From assembly GCA_965223815.1 (NCBI GenBank), contig OZ245019.1, positions 1,302,001 through 1,366,000 on the forward strand: a stretch of 64,000 nt of DNA. Direction: 5' to 3'. Below are positions 43,454-52,592 of this stretch, piece by piece. Under the pieces are notes generated by a model that was not told where the DNA came from, searched no databases, and was given only the letters and a program-made list of their open reading frames with translations. The position numbers and the translations under genes are program-made. Position 1 is the first letter of the stretch; each line of letters starts with the position of its first letter. Origin of the DNA: HKST-UBA178 sp965223815 (lineage in GTDB: Bacteria; Pseudomonadota; Gammaproteobacteria; Chromatiales; Chromatiaceae).

Positions 43454-44077
43454 TTATTTTGCGCGCCTATTCCCCCACTGCGCTACTACCCGCTCAACAG
43501 TATCCACTATGGCCTGGGTTTGCGGATCAACCTCGATATTTACTCGATCACCGATTTGGCGGCCGCCGATGTTGGTTCGCGACAGGGTCTCGGGAATCAG
43601 GTTGACGGTGAATCTATTACCTTGTACCTCCCCGATAGTGAGGCTGATACCATCAATACCAATGTACCCCTTGGGGAACAGATAGCGGGAATAAGTGGCG
43701 GGAAGCTGGAATTCGAGCTGGCGGTTGTTCTCGCTTTCTCTCACCTGTATCGTTTCGGCCATGCAGATAATATGACCGGACATCTGATGGCCGCCGATTT
43801 CATCCCCAAACCTGGCGGCCCGTTCGACGTTGACCCGGTCTCCCGTTGAAAGATATCCAAGGTTTGTGACTTTCAGCGTCTCCTGCATCAAATCGAACCA
43901 GACCAGATCTCCCGTTATCTGGGTCACGGTCAGGCAGCAGCCGTTGTGCGCCACAGAAGCACCTTGCTGCAATCCTTCTAAGCAATGAGGTGGAAGGCGC
44001 ACTTGGTGGCTGCGAAACGCCTCTGCGACTACAATATCCACGACCTCTGCGGTTCCTTGAACGATACCGGTGAACAT
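43454..44077 (-). CDS. ribE: Riboflavin synthase, alpha chain
   Basis: Makes riboflavin from two molecules of lumazine. The 207 residues hold two lumazine-binding repeats; the first starts MFTGIVQGTAEV and the second includes QMSGHIICMAETI. The ATG at 44077 has GGAGG four bases upstream; a GTG at 44080 is also open. It is divergent from the FAH-family gene. No FMN riboswitch fits in the 90-base gap upstream. Confidence 0.95.
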   Translation of the reverse strand: MFTGIVQGTAEVVDIVVAEAFRSHQVRLPPHCLEGLQQGASVAHNGCCLTVTQITGDLVWFDLMQETLKVTNLGYLSTGDRVNVERAARFGDEIGGHQMSGHIICMAETIQVRESENNRQLEFQLPATYSRYLFPKGYIGIDGISLTIGEVQGNRFTVNLIPETLSRTNIGGRQIGDRVNIEVDPQTQAIVDTVERVVAQWGNRRAK

Positions 44078-44167
44078 CACTCCTCCCGCTCATCTGGGAA
44101 TAGAAGATCATACCACTCGTCCGGGTCCGTGGTTCGAGCAGTTTCCATGAGGGGGAGGTTTTACGCA

Positions 44168-44974
44168 ATGCGAATAATCAGATTCATCGACGCCAATGGC
44201 CAATGCCGCTACGGCATGGAACGGGATGATGACCATGCGGAGGTATTGCAAGGCAGTATTTGGGAAGGAGTGGAACCAAGCGGGGAGATATCCCGGGTCA
44301 TTAAGTTTCTGGCCCCCATCGATCCCGTAAATATCTTTTGTATTGGCTTGAACTACCGAGAGCACGCTAAGGAAACCGGAGCCAAATTGCCCAAACATCC
44401 TGTGATATTCATGAAGCCCACCACCGCCCTGAATCACCCGGAAGGGCAGATAATCATTCCAGCCTGTTGTGAAAAAGGCCCCGAGGTGGACTATGAGGCG
44501 GAGTTGGCGGTGGTCATCGGCAAAGCGGCGTACGATGTCAGTGAAGCTCAGGCATTGGAGCATGTGCTGGGATACACCTGTGCCAATGATGTTTCGGCTC
44601 GGCGATGGCAAAAGCATGGTGGTGGAGGTCAATGGGTACGGGGTAAGGGTTTCGACAGTTTTTGCCCGTTGGGGCCGGCCTTGGTTACTGCAGACGAGAT
44701 CAACGATCCTCAATCACTACGGGTACGCACCCTGCTCAACGACGAGGTGATGCAGGATGGAAATACTTCCGACATGATTTTTCCAGTGGCGCGATTGATT
44801 CACGAGATGAGCCGGGACACCACTCTGTTGCCCGGCACGGTGATTCTGACGGGAACGCCCCCAGGGGTGGGTTTCGCCCGAACCCCGCCGGTCTTTCTGG
44901 CACCGGGGGATCGTGTGGAGGTACTTATCGATGGCATCGGCAGGTTGAGAAATAAGGTATCGGCAGCGGGATAG
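44168..44974 (+). CDS. Fumarylacetoacetate hydrolase family protein
   Basis: A 268-residue FAH-fold enzyme. It has NIFCIGLNYREHAKE near residue 60, the metal-binding EVDYEAELAVVIGK, and a C-terminal GTVILTGTPPGVG. The family includes acylpyruvases and oxaloacetate decarboxylases, so the substrate is not fixed by sequence. The frame is open upstream to 43985, but ATG 44168 starts the family domain and has a GGGGAGG site. Confidence 0.92.
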   Translation: MRIIRFIDANGQCRYGMERDDDHAEVLQGSIWEGVEPSGEISRVIKFLAPIDPVNIFCIGLNYREHAKETGAKLPKHPVIFMKPTTALNHPEGQIIIPACCEKGPEVDYEAELAVVIGKAAYDVSEAQALEHVLGYTCANDVSARRWQKHGGGGQWVRGKGFDSFCPLGPALVTADEINDPQSLRVRTLLNDEVMQDGNTSDMIFPVARLIHEMSRDTTLLPGTVILTGTPPGVGFARTPPVFLAPGDRVEVLIDGIGRLRNKVSAAG

Positions 44975-45031
44975 AAATCAGTCGATCTCTATGTAGTTTT
45001 TCGTCATCCGCCTAGCCGAATCGGGGAATTC

Positions 45032-45445
45032 TCAGACTTCGTAGTGTCGGTAGGTCTTGTCTACTCTGATTTCAGCGCGACGGCGGTCGCTGCGACGTCG
45101 CTCATCCTCCTCTGAAAGCGGCTGCTGCTCGAAAAGATTGCGTCGGTCGCGCTCTGTTGACCGGGAAAAATAGCGGCGTACGCCCACGTTTACTCCCCGC
45201 ATCTTGCGGCCGTGTAACCGTTCAATGGCCTGCATAGCCGACCTGATGGGCTCGATACTGACTAACCCGTGGAACTCCAGAACGGTTTTGCCGCTATTGC
45301 TGATACGCATTATCCCACAGCGCTTGACCTTACCCCGTGAGGCCGTGGCAATCGGCATCCAGCGACCCTTGAGGCCTCTTTTTGCGAAACGATAAATATC
45401 GTCGTGAGTTGCGGCTGGACTAATGTTGGTAACAAGAATCCACAT
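45032..45445 (-). CDS. RRM-type RNA-binding protein
   Basis: A 137-residue protein with an RNA-recognition motif: WILVTNISPAATHDDIYRFA as RNP2-like and GLVSIEPIRSAMQAIERLHG further on, with a basic C-terminal tail rich in Arg and Glu (RRNLFEQQPL, DERRRSDRRR). Bacterial RRM proteins are often cold-shock related; the target here is unknown. It lies downstream of the Kor operon on the same strand. Confidence 0.82.
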   Translation of the reverse strand: MWILVTNISPAATHDDIYRFAKRGLKGRWMPIATASRGKVKRCGIMRISNSGKTVLEFHGLVSIEPIRSAMQAIERLHGRKMRGVNVGVRRYFSRSTERDRRNLFEQQPLSEEDERRRSDRRRAEIRVDKTYRHYEV

Positions 45446-45547
45446 CCTACTTCATCCTTAGTTTCTGTTGGCAATAGCGGCTGCGAGGGGCGCCGCAATA
45501 AACGCTCAGGTAAATTTAGTGATTATGCGAATCATTGCCAACTGGCT

Positions 45548-46075
45548 TCATTCTGTCACGTTTGGCGGGTCGAGGTCCACAATGACACCATCTTCTAAAT
45601 CCCCGAGTCTCTCTATCCATTCTAGTAGGAGTTGGACGTGTTCGTTTTCCTCCGCTGTAAATTCGTCTGCTAATTCGCGAACCTCGATGCTGGGGGATTC
45701 GGCTGCCACATGGGCATAAAAATCTCTGCCACGTTGTTCGTTGTGCAATGCGAATTCAAGCGCTCGCCGACGATCCATCAAGTAGTCGACCTCCTCCATA
45801 AGCCCGCTCTCCGGCGCCTCCGACGTTGTCCACTTGAAATCCCATGGCGGGATTTGCGGCAGTTCCATTCCCGCAGCGTGACCTTCGATTTCGCTGGCGT
45901 GAAGCTCCCCATAACCTGCGAGTTTGCGGAAGAGGGCGGCGATCTCCGGGTTATTGTGGACCTCCATACTATCTGCAAGCTCTTCGTAGCGGTCCACCGA
46001 CTCCCGCTCTAAGGTAATGGCATGTACCAGAAACTCGCTCAGGCTTGTGATAGGGGGTTTGGCTGTATTGCTCAT
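45548..46075 (-). CDS. Ferritin-like (rubrerythrin-type) protein
   Basis: A 175-residue four-helix protein of the ferritin-like superfamily. Helix residues TLERES and YEEL (about 21-32) and EENEHVQLL (ExxH at 143-146) are candidate di-iron ligands. The first ExxH is not canonical, since GELH is at 56-59. It has no rubredoxin domain. It is 15 bases after korB, in the same operon, and could remove peroxide or oxygen near an oxygen-sensitive enzyme. Confidence 0.8.
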   Translation of the reverse strand: MSNTAKPPITSLSEFLVHAITLERESVDRYEELADSMEVHNNPEIAALFRKLAGYGELHASEIEGHAAGMELPQIPPWDFKWTTSEAPESGLMEEVDYLMDRRRALEFALHNEQRGRDFYAHVAAESPSIEVRELADEFTAEENEHVQLLLEWIERLGDLEDGVIVDLDPPNVTE

Positions 46076-46090
46076 GTACCTGGACCTTCT

Positions 46091-46927
46091 CTAGATCTGG
46101 AATTGGCTTTCCAGTGCTTGGACGGTTTTTCTACTGCGATTTTCGGGCTGCCAGACCGGGATGCGGGTGCTATAGATCAATCCTGTGGACATTCCGTTGT
46201 CTCCCTGTATGCGCCGGGCTGCTTCAACCGGATCCGAAGTGCTCTCAGTGTCGAATCCTTTAACAATTTTTTTCCACTCTTTCTGTTCTGGGCGGAAGGT
46301 GGTGCAGGGGCTTAGTGCTTGAATGAAGGCGAATCCCGGGTGCTGAATACCTTCGACTATCATTCTGGCCAGTCCATTGGGATCGCCAGTAAATCCACGG
46401 GCGATGAAACTGGCTCCCGAAGCAAGTGCTATTGCGGCCGGGTTGAAACTGGGGACACCCGGACCGTGGGGGGTGAGTTTGCTGTCGGCCCAGTCGGGGG
46501 CCGTGGTTGGCGATGCCTGACCTTTGGTCATGCCGTAGACCTCGTTGTCCATCACGATGTAGGTCATGTCCATATTGCGTCTACAGGCATGCAGAAAGTG
46601 ATTGCCACCGATGGAAAACCCGTCGCCGTCGCCCCCAGTGGCAATGACCGTTAAATCTCCCCTGGCTGCCTTCAATCCCGATGCCACCGCCAATGCGCGC
46701 CCATGAACCCCGTGAAAGCCGTATACAGAGAGATAGGCGGGGAGTCGGGAGGAGCACCCAATACCCGAGACTACAGCCACATTCTCCCTTGGGAGAGCCA
46801 GATGGGCGAGCGCTTTGGTAGCGGCACTGAGTACCGCAAAGTGGCCGCATCCCGGACACCAGACCGGCTTTATTCCGGACTTGTAGAATTTCGGTTTAAG
46901 TAAGTTTTCGGGGGTCTTGCCATGCAT
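46091..46927 (-). CDS. korB: 2-oxoacid:ferredoxin oxidoreductase, beta subunit
   Basis: A 278-residue TPP-binding subunit that decarboxylates a 2-oxoacid and passes electrons to ferredoxin through a 4Fe-4S cluster. Cluster ligands are Cys24, Cys27 (WCPGCGHF), Cys58 (SGIGCSS) and Cys208 (LSPCTTF). The TPP motif is GDGDGFSIGGNH near residues 100-110. ATG 46927 follows the korA stop by one base (TGACATG). Substrate probably 2-oxoglutarate, but this is not proved. Confidence 0.93.
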   Translation of the reverse strand: MHGKTPENLLKPKFYKSGIKPVWCPGCGHFAVLSAATKALAHLALPRENVAVVSGIGCSSRLPAYLSVYGFHGVHGRALAVASGLKAARGDLTVIATGGDGDGFSIGGNHFLHACRRNMDMTYIVMDNEVYGMTKGQASPTTAPDWADSKLTPHGPGVPSFNPAAIALASGASFIARGFTGDPNGLARMIVEGIQHPGFAFIQALSPCTTFRPEQKEWKKIVKGFDTESTSDPVEAARRIQGDNGMSTGLIYSTRIPVWQPENRSRKTVQALESQFQI

Positions 46928-46928
46928 G

Positions 46929-48653
46929 TCACTGTCTCTGGGCAACGTAGTCGGTAATTTCCTGGGGCCTGATCGGGAGCGGCCCTGGTTTGGCTAGCGG
47001 GGTGGCACGCTCATCCAACAGATCCTTGGAGTGTAGGTAATGAAACAGCTGCGCCCCATGGTTCTGCTCGACCACCACTATTTGCCGTGCATCGGCCAGG
47101 GCATCCTGCATTGCCTCCTCGGGCAGGGGGCTCAGAAGCCGAATGGCGATTACCCGGGTGGAGCGGCCGCTCGCACGCAGCCGACGACCGGCCTCAAAGG
47201 CAGCGCCCGATGAGGAGCCCCAAGTTACGATACATATTTCTCCGTTGCCGGAAATCTCGGCCCAGTGCTTCCGCCAGTCAATCGTCGAGAACTTGTGTCG
47301 CCTCTTGTCTAGTTGCTGCTGGTGATCCTGGGGCATACTGGAGGGTGTGCCCAGAGTATTGTGCTCCAGCCCATCGGCGGTGTAGATACAGCCTTGCGTA
47401 CCAGGTATCGCCATGGGGGAAACACCGTTTTCCGTAAGCGTGTAGCGAGCATAGTCGGCAGTTGCCGCGGCAAGCAGTCGCCCCGCTCCCCGGGGTGCCC
47501 TTTGCGGTGGGTCGATAACGCTACGTGCCTGACCCTGGGACTGGTCGGAGAGTACGATAGCCACGGCCTGGATCGCCTCTGATAAATGCACCGCCCACTC
47601 AGTGGTGAAGGTGCAGTCCTGAATGTTCAATGCCCCCAGTACCAGATGTGGGGCGTCTCCATGGAAACCATAAAGCGCTATATTGAGATCAGACTGCTCC
47701 GACTTGGTGGGGATTCCAGTGGATGGCCCCCCGCGCATTACGTTGCAAACAACGATGGGTGTTTCGCTGGTAACCGCCAGTCCCAGTCCTTCCATCATCA
47801 GGCTAAGCCCCGGCCCGGAGGTTGCAGTCAGGGAAGGTATGCCGCCGAAGGAACCACCGATGATCATGTTTACCGATGCCAACTCATCTTCTGCCTGTAA
47901 TAGGGCGCCCCCGGTTTTTTCCAGATTTGGTGCGAGCCATTCCAGCATCTCGGTCGCCGGGGTGATCGGATAGGCGGCGACAAATCGCACCCCTCCCCGC
48001 AGGGCTCCAATGCCGCTGGCTTCATTGCCGCTGATGTTCCAGCGATCGGGAAATTGGCCGGTAGCTGGCGGCATCTGGAGCGGTCGCATCGGTTTTTTCT
48101 TCCGATATCCGCTAGCGATACATGCCGCCGAGGGCTCGGTGATGGCGCTGCCCTTGCTCGACAGGGCTTGGCGCATGGCGCTCAACATGGTCTCCTCGGG
48201 GACCCCGAGCAAGTCCGAAAGCACACCAAGTCCGATCATATTGACTCGTCCACCAGAAACGGACTTGGTCATTTGGCCGAGCTCCAGGGACATTACCCGA
48301 GCGCCGTGGTGGGCGATGGCGTCGGGTATCTCTCCACTTTCCGGATCACTGATAATGACACTCTCAGAGGAGAGCGGAATCTCCTCCGCAAACCGGCTTA
48401 CGTTGAGCCAATCTAAGGCCAGCAAGATGTCGAATCGGTCATCCAGGGAGTCCACCTGTTGCTGGCCGATGCGTAGCATTATCGCCGATTCTCCACCCCT
48501 GATCTGAGGACCCGCGGAGCGTGTCATCAGACCGTAGTAGCCGGCGTCGGCAATCGCCTGCAGTAAGATCTGCCCCGCCGTTACCACACCGCTCCCTCCG
48601 GAACCGGTTATTGCCACTGAAAGCGTAGTATTATTCTGTTCTGCTGAATTCAT
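46929..48653 (-). CDS. korA: 2-oxoacid:ferredoxin oxidoreductase, fused gamma-alpha subunit
   Basis: A 574-residue protein with an N-terminal gamma domain (VAITGSGGSGVVTAGQILLQA at its start, shown as ITGSGGSGVVTAG) and an alpha domain with AAYPITPATEMLEWL and MEGLGLAVTSETPIVVCN. A two-subunit form with this fusion is typical of KorAB. With CoA it can convert 2-oxoglutarate to succinyl-CoA, or fix CO2 in reverse. The ATG at 48653 has a GGAGG site; the longer frame is not preferred. Confidence 0.92.
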   Translation of the reverse strand: MNSAEQNNTTLSVAITGSGGSGVVTAGQILLQAIADAGYYGLMTRSAGPQIRGGESAIMLRIGQQQVDSLDDRFDILLALDWLNVSRFAEEIPLSSESVIISDPESGEIPDAIAHHGARVMSLELGQMTKSVSGGRVNMIGLGVLSDLLGVPEETMLSAMRQALSSKGSAITEPSAACIASGYRKKKPMRPLQMPPATGQFPDRWNISGNEASGIGALRGGVRFVAAYPITPATEMLEWLAPNLEKTGGALLQAEDELASVNMIIGGSFGGIPSLTATSGPGLSLMMEGLGLAVTSETPIVVCNVMRGGPSTGIPTKSEQSDLNIALYGFHGDAPHLVLGALNIQDCTFTTEWAVHLSEAIQAVAIVLSDQSQGQARSVIDPPQRAPRGAGRLLAAATADYARYTLTENGVSPMAIPGTQGCIYTADGLEHNTLGTPSSMPQDHQQQLDKRRHKFSTIDWRKHWAEISGNGEICIVTWGSSSGAAFEAGRRLRASGRSTRVIAIRLLSPLPEEAMQDALADARQIVVVEQNHGAQLFHYLHSKDLLDERATPLAKPGPLPIRPQEITDYVAQRQ

Positions 48654-48885
48654 GTATTTACCGCCACCTCCGGCTCGAACCGCTCCCCCGGTGGAGCATG
48701 ATTGACGCAACAGTAAGACTTTGGATCACCGATGTGAAGGGGTTGGCGGTAATCGGTGGTTCACTGCGGGGTTTGATGGTTGACAGCGGATACCTTCGGG
48801 GATAGCGTCTCGCAGATGCCAGGATGATCTGGAACTCGACATCGCTCACACGCCGCATCTCAGTCTCATACTTTCCCTGTGGTTC

Positions 48886-49545
48886 ATGGGGCAATGGTAC
48901 AGCTTTGATTGTCTCGGGGCGGGGGCCGGGCGATCTGTTGCCGAGGTACTCTCCGTCTACCGTACTCGGGTGGAATCGAGGCTGAAGCCCCGCTTTGTTT
49001 TCGCCGGCGTTCCCTGGCCTCCGCAATCTATCAAGTTGGTGGCGATAAAAGCGTCGCGGCAGATGGAACTTTGGGCGGGCTCCAGTGAAGAGATGCGGTT
49101 TGTCCGCAGCTATCCGATCAAGGGGATGAGTGGCGAAGCCGGACCCAAATTGAGAGAGGGGGACCGGCAGGTCCCGGAGGGACGCTACCGGATCGAACTG
49201 CTCAATCCCAATAGCGCCTATCATCTGTCGCTCAAACTCGATTATCCCAATGCCTTCGACCTCGAGATGGCGGCCCGTGATGGACGTCGCAATCTGGGTG
49301 GCGATATCTACATCCACGGCAACCGGGTCTCCCGCGGGTGCCTGGCGATGGGCGATCCTGTGGTCGAAGAGCTGTTCGTACTGACCGCCCTCATAGGACG
49401 TGAAAATGTCGAAGTGCTCATCTCCCCTGAAGATTTCCGGGTTAAGGGGGTTTCATCGCCCGGGATCCATGAAAACGATTGGCGTGGGCAGCTCTATCGG
49501 GATATCGCTGGGGAAATGAGAACCCTGATACCCCGATCCCGATAG
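48886..49545 (+). CDS. L,D-transpeptidase (YkuD family)
   Basis: A 219-residue protein with an L,D-transpeptidase catalytic domain. IYIHGNRVSRGCLAMGDP at residues 141-158 has the catalytic His144 and Cys152. Such enzymes cross-link peptidoglycan or attach proteins to it. No clear signal peptide is seen after the ATG at 48886. The frame is open to 48784, so the N-terminus may be longer. It is upstream of the PBP1b gene. Confidence 0.85.
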   Translation: MGQWYSFDCLGAGAGRSVAEVLSVYRTRVESRLKPRFVFAGVPWPPQSIKLVAIKASRQMELWAGSSEEMRFVRSYPIKGMSGEAGPKLREGDRQVPEGRYRIELLNPNSAYHLSLKLDYPNAFDLEMAARDGRRNLGGDIYIHGNRVSRGCLAMGDPVVEELFVLTALIGRENVEVLISPEDFRVKGVSSPGIHENDWRGQLYRDIAGEMRTLIPRSR

Positions 49546-49618
49546 TCGGCGTTTTTCACGAGGTCGAATCGCTATGGTATCTTGTGACGTTTTTTCGATT
49601 CAGCCCAATCAGTGAACC

Positions 49619-52000
49619 ATGGTCAGACGTCCGAAGAAAACCGGAAACAAGCCTGCGGGCAAGCGCAAGCCGGTGAAATCGGCCCGAAGCAGGAAGAAGG
49701 GACGCAGGCGCAAACCCGCCAAACGGGTTGGCTACAGTTGGTGGGCACGACTTCTGGCGTTGGCGTTCCTACTGTCGACGATACTTGGCGTTTATCTGCT
49801 GTACCTGGATTACCGGGTCCAGGCGCGTTTAGAGGGAAAACGTTGGGCGATACCGGCGAGGGTCTACGGCAGGCCTATGGAAATCTATGCCGGGGCGGAT
49901 GTCACACCAAACCAGCTGGTTGCCGAGCTGCAGCGTCTCGGATACCGGAAAGTAGTTCATCCCAAGGAGCCGGCCAGTTGGTCCAGAAACCGCAGTCGTT
50001 TCCTCATTCATACCCGACCATTCGACTTTTGGGACGCCAGCGAACCGGCTCAATTTCTCGATTTGCGATTCTCGGGAAAACGGCTGACGAGCCTAAAAAA
50101 CGCCGCTGGGCGAGACCAGGCAATTGTGCGCCTGGAAGCACCGGAGATTGGAAGTATCTACCCATCGCACAATGAGGATCGCGTTTTGGTCACCCTCGAC
50201 GAGGTCCCGCCTGTGCTGGTCGAGGGGCTGTTGGCGGTGGAGGATCGGGCATTCTACGGCCACCACGGAGTGGACCCCAAGGCAATTCTGCGGGCGGCCT
50301 GGGCCAATATTCGCGCCGGTGGCATCGTCCAGGGGGGTAGTACGCTCACTCAGCAGCTGGTCAAGAACCTCTACCTGACCAGGGAGCGCAGTTTCGCCCG
50401 CAAACTCAATGAGGCGCTCATGGCGTTGTTACTCGATGCGCGCTACGACAAGGAAGAAATTCTTCAAGCTTACGCCAACGAAATATATCTCGGGCAAGAT
50501 GGCAATCGCGCCATTCACGGCTTTGGCCTGGCGAGTCGATTCTACTTCAACAGGCCCCTTGATGAGTTGGACCTTTCCAGGATAGCGCTTCTAATCGGTT
50601 TGATCAGGGGCCCCTCGCTCTATGACCCCTGGCGCCATCCACAGACAACCGAGTCAAGACGAAATCTAGTACTGAAGGTGATGGAACAGCAGGGCATCAT
50701 CACACTGGCGGAGCGGGAGGAGGCCAGTAGCGCTCCGCTTGGTGTCGGGGAGCGGGGTGCCGACCACGGCTCAGGCAATCCGGCGTTCCTGAGCCTGGTT
50801 CGTCGCCAACTGCATCGGGACTACCGCGAAGAGGACCTTACCTCAGAGGGCCTGCGTATCTTCACCACGCTCGATCCATGGGTACAGGATCAGGCAGAGG
50901 CGGCGCTTGCGGAACGACTGGAACGATTGGAAAAGCGGTATAAACTTCCCCCCGGTCAGCTGGAGGGTGCTGCCGTTGTAGCGAAATCCGACAACGGTGA
51001 GATACTGGCCCTAGTCAGTGGGCGCCGGCGGGGTTACGCCGGATTCAATCGAGCTCTGGATGCGGTTCGTCCAATAGGATCCCTAATCAAGCCGGTGGTC
51101 TATCTGGCTGCCCTGATGCAGCCGAAACGCTATACCTTGACCAGCCTGCTTGAGGATCAACCGATCAGTATCCGTACCCCCAACGGTAAGCTGTGGTCAC
51201 CCAAGAACTATGACAAGCAGTCCCACGGAGAAGTGCCCCTGCATGAGGCGCTAGCTCATTCCTACAATCTGTCGACGGTCCGCCTCGGTATGGATCTGGG
51301 AGTGGACCGGGTCGTGGGACTGCTGGAGTCATTAGGGATAGATCGGGGTATCGAAGAGGTTCCGGCTTTGTTACTCGGCGCTGTATCGCTATCGCCTCTG
51401 GAAGTGACGCAACTCTATCAGACGTTCGCCTCCGGTGGGTTCGTCTCTCCGCTGCGTGCTATTCGCGAAGTCCAGTCTGGGGCCCGCCAACCGCTGCAGC
51501 GTTATCCGTTGACGGTTCGACAGGCGGTGCCCGAAGGTCCCATATACCTGCTCAACCGGAACTTGCAGGAGGTAGTTCGCGGTGGCACCGGGCGAGGGCT
51601 TAAAGCGTTTCTCGCTCCAGACCTGCTATTGGCTGGAAAAACGGGCACTACCGATGAATTGCGCGACAGCTGGTTTGCCGGATTTAGCGGTGATAGGGTT
51701 GGGGTGGTATGGATCGGCAGAGATGACAATAAACCCGCCGGGCTTACTGGCTCCCAGGGTGCGCTTCGGGTGTGGGGCGATATGATGAAGCGTCTCGACC
51801 CACTCCCCCTGCAATTGCCGCGACCTGAGTCGGTAGAGCATGTATGGATAGATCCCGATTCCGGATTGCGAGCAGATGAACGGTGTGAAGGTGCGGTGCA
51901 GTTTCCGTTTATCAAGGGTTCGTCTCCCGTGACTCGATCCTCATGTAGAGGTGGGGTAGGGAGCAGTCCCGCTGAATTTTTTCGGAGCTTTTTTGAATGA
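49619..52000 (+). CDS. mrcB: Penicillin-binding protein 1b
   Basis: A 793-residue bifunctional peptidoglycan synthase in the inner membrane. A basic cytosolic tail, one helix (41-63), a UB2H-like domain, then the GT51 glycosyltransferase with catalytic Glu208 in VEDRAFYGHHG and GGSTLTQQLVKN. The transpeptidase has Ser488 and Lys491 (GSLIKP), SYN at 548-550, and KTG at 674-676. The UB2H region is the docking site for Lpo proteins. Stop and next start overlap (ATGA). Confidence 0.96.
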   Translation: MVRRPKKTGNKPAGKRKPVKSARSRKKGRRRKPAKRVGYSWWARLLALAFLLSTILGVYLLYLDYRVQARLEGKRWAIPARVYGRPMEIYAGADVTPNQLVAELQRLGYRKVVHPKEPASWSRNRSRFLIHTRPFDFWDASEPAQFLDLRFSGKRLTSLKNAAGRDQAIVRLEAPEIGSIYPSHNEDRVLVTLDEVPPVLVEGLLAVEDRAFYGHHGVDPKAILRAAWANIRAGGIVQGGSTLTQQLVKNLYLTRERSFARKLNEALMALLLDARYDKEEILQAYANEIYLGQDGNRAIHGFGLASRFYFNRPLDELDLSRIALLIGLIRGPSLYDPWRHPQTTESRRNLVLKVMEQQGIITLAEREEASSAPLGVGERGADHGSGNPAFLSLVRRQLHRDYREEDLTSEGLRIFTTLDPWVQDQAEAALAERLERLEKRYKLPPGQLEGAAVVAKSDNGEILALVSGRRRGYAGFNRALDAVRPIGSLIKPVVYLAALMQPKRYTLTSLLEDQPISIRTPNGKLWSPKNYDKQSHGEVPLHEALAHSYNLSTVRLGMDLGVDRVVGLLESLGIDRGIEEVPALLLGAVSLSPLEVTQLYQTFASGGFVSPLRAIREVQSGARQPLQRYPLTVRQAVPEGPIYLLNRNLQEVVRGGTGRGLKAFLAPDLLLAGKTGTTDELRDSWFAGFSGDRVGVVWIGRDDNKPAGLTGSQGALRVWGDMMKRLDPLPLQLPRPESVEHVWIDPDSGLRADERCEGAVQFPFIKGSSPVTRSSCRGGVGSSPAEFFRSFFE

Positions 52001-52539
52001 ATCCAAGAACACCTTTCCACCTGCTCTTATTGAGCGCACTCCTCTACGGTTGCGGTGCTACGCCTTCGCGCAATACTCCGGCGCCTGTGGTGCGCTCCGG
52101 GCAAGTTCCGACGCAGCCGCCGGAATCCGCAAAGAGTGGACCATCGACAAGCGGGGAGGAGGCCGGGGTAGAGGTCTATGCCTATCGTCAATCCGTCCCG
52201 ACACCCAAGCCATCGGCCAGAAATCCTGCCGTGGTGGCCCTGGAAACCAGCGCCGACCGCCAGCGTCGGGCAGGAGATCTCGACGGGGCGGTAGCCAGTC
52301 TGGAACGGGCGTTGAGAGTCGACTCCCGTGATCCCTTGTTGTGGCACCAGCTGGCCAGGTTGCGACTCACTCAGGGGCGTTACGGGATGGCTGCGGATCT
52401 TGCGGCCAAGTCAAATGCGCTAGCCGGCACCAACCGGGAGTTGAAGCGGGAGAATTGGTCGCTTATCGCCGAGGCGCGGCGGGCTGAAGGAGATTCGGCG
52501 GGGGCACGGGCTGCGACGATGAAGGTGCGGGAGTTTTAA
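51997..52539 (+). CDS. TPR-type outer-membrane lipoprotein (LpoP-like)
   Basis: A 180-residue lipoprotein with a signal peptide ending LLYGC, a proline-rich linker and a C-terminal TPR-like region (LERALRVDSRDPLLWHQLARL and the next 35 residues). It overlaps mrcB by four bases. In Pseudomonas a TPR lipoprotein, LpoP, is encoded next to PBP1b and activates it, so this gene is likely the same kind of activator. The LpoP assignment is inferred from structure and position. Confidence 0.75.
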   Translation: MNPRTPFHLLLLSALLYGCGATPSRNTPAPVVRSGQVPTQPPESAKSGPSTSGEEAGVEVYAYRQSVPTPKPSARNPAVVALETSADRQRRAGDLDGAVASLERALRVDSRDPLLWHQLARLRLTQGRYGMAADLAAKSNALAGTNRELKRENWSLIAEARRAEGDSAGARAATMKVREF

Positions 52540-52558
52540 GCGCCCTTGGGATACAATC

Positions 52559-52564
52559 TATAAT
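52559..52564 (+). promoter_or_regulatory. Candidate -10 element upstream of the DUF6998-like gene
   Basis: TATAAT lies 28 bases upstream of the ATG, inside a short repeat (GGGAT and ATCCC). No good -35 was found. The gene may be transcribed separately from mrcB. Confidence 0.25.
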
Positions 52565-52592
52565 CCCACATGACCCTGAAGGATGCAGGTAA

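Noticed and set aside
44078..44167. FMN riboswitch upstream of ribE
   Set aside because: The gap is only 90 bases and holds none of the conserved FMN element.
48658..49317. 219-codon minus-strand frame over the L,D-transpeptidase
   Set aside because: The plus-strand frame has the catalytic His and Cys motif; the minus frame has none.
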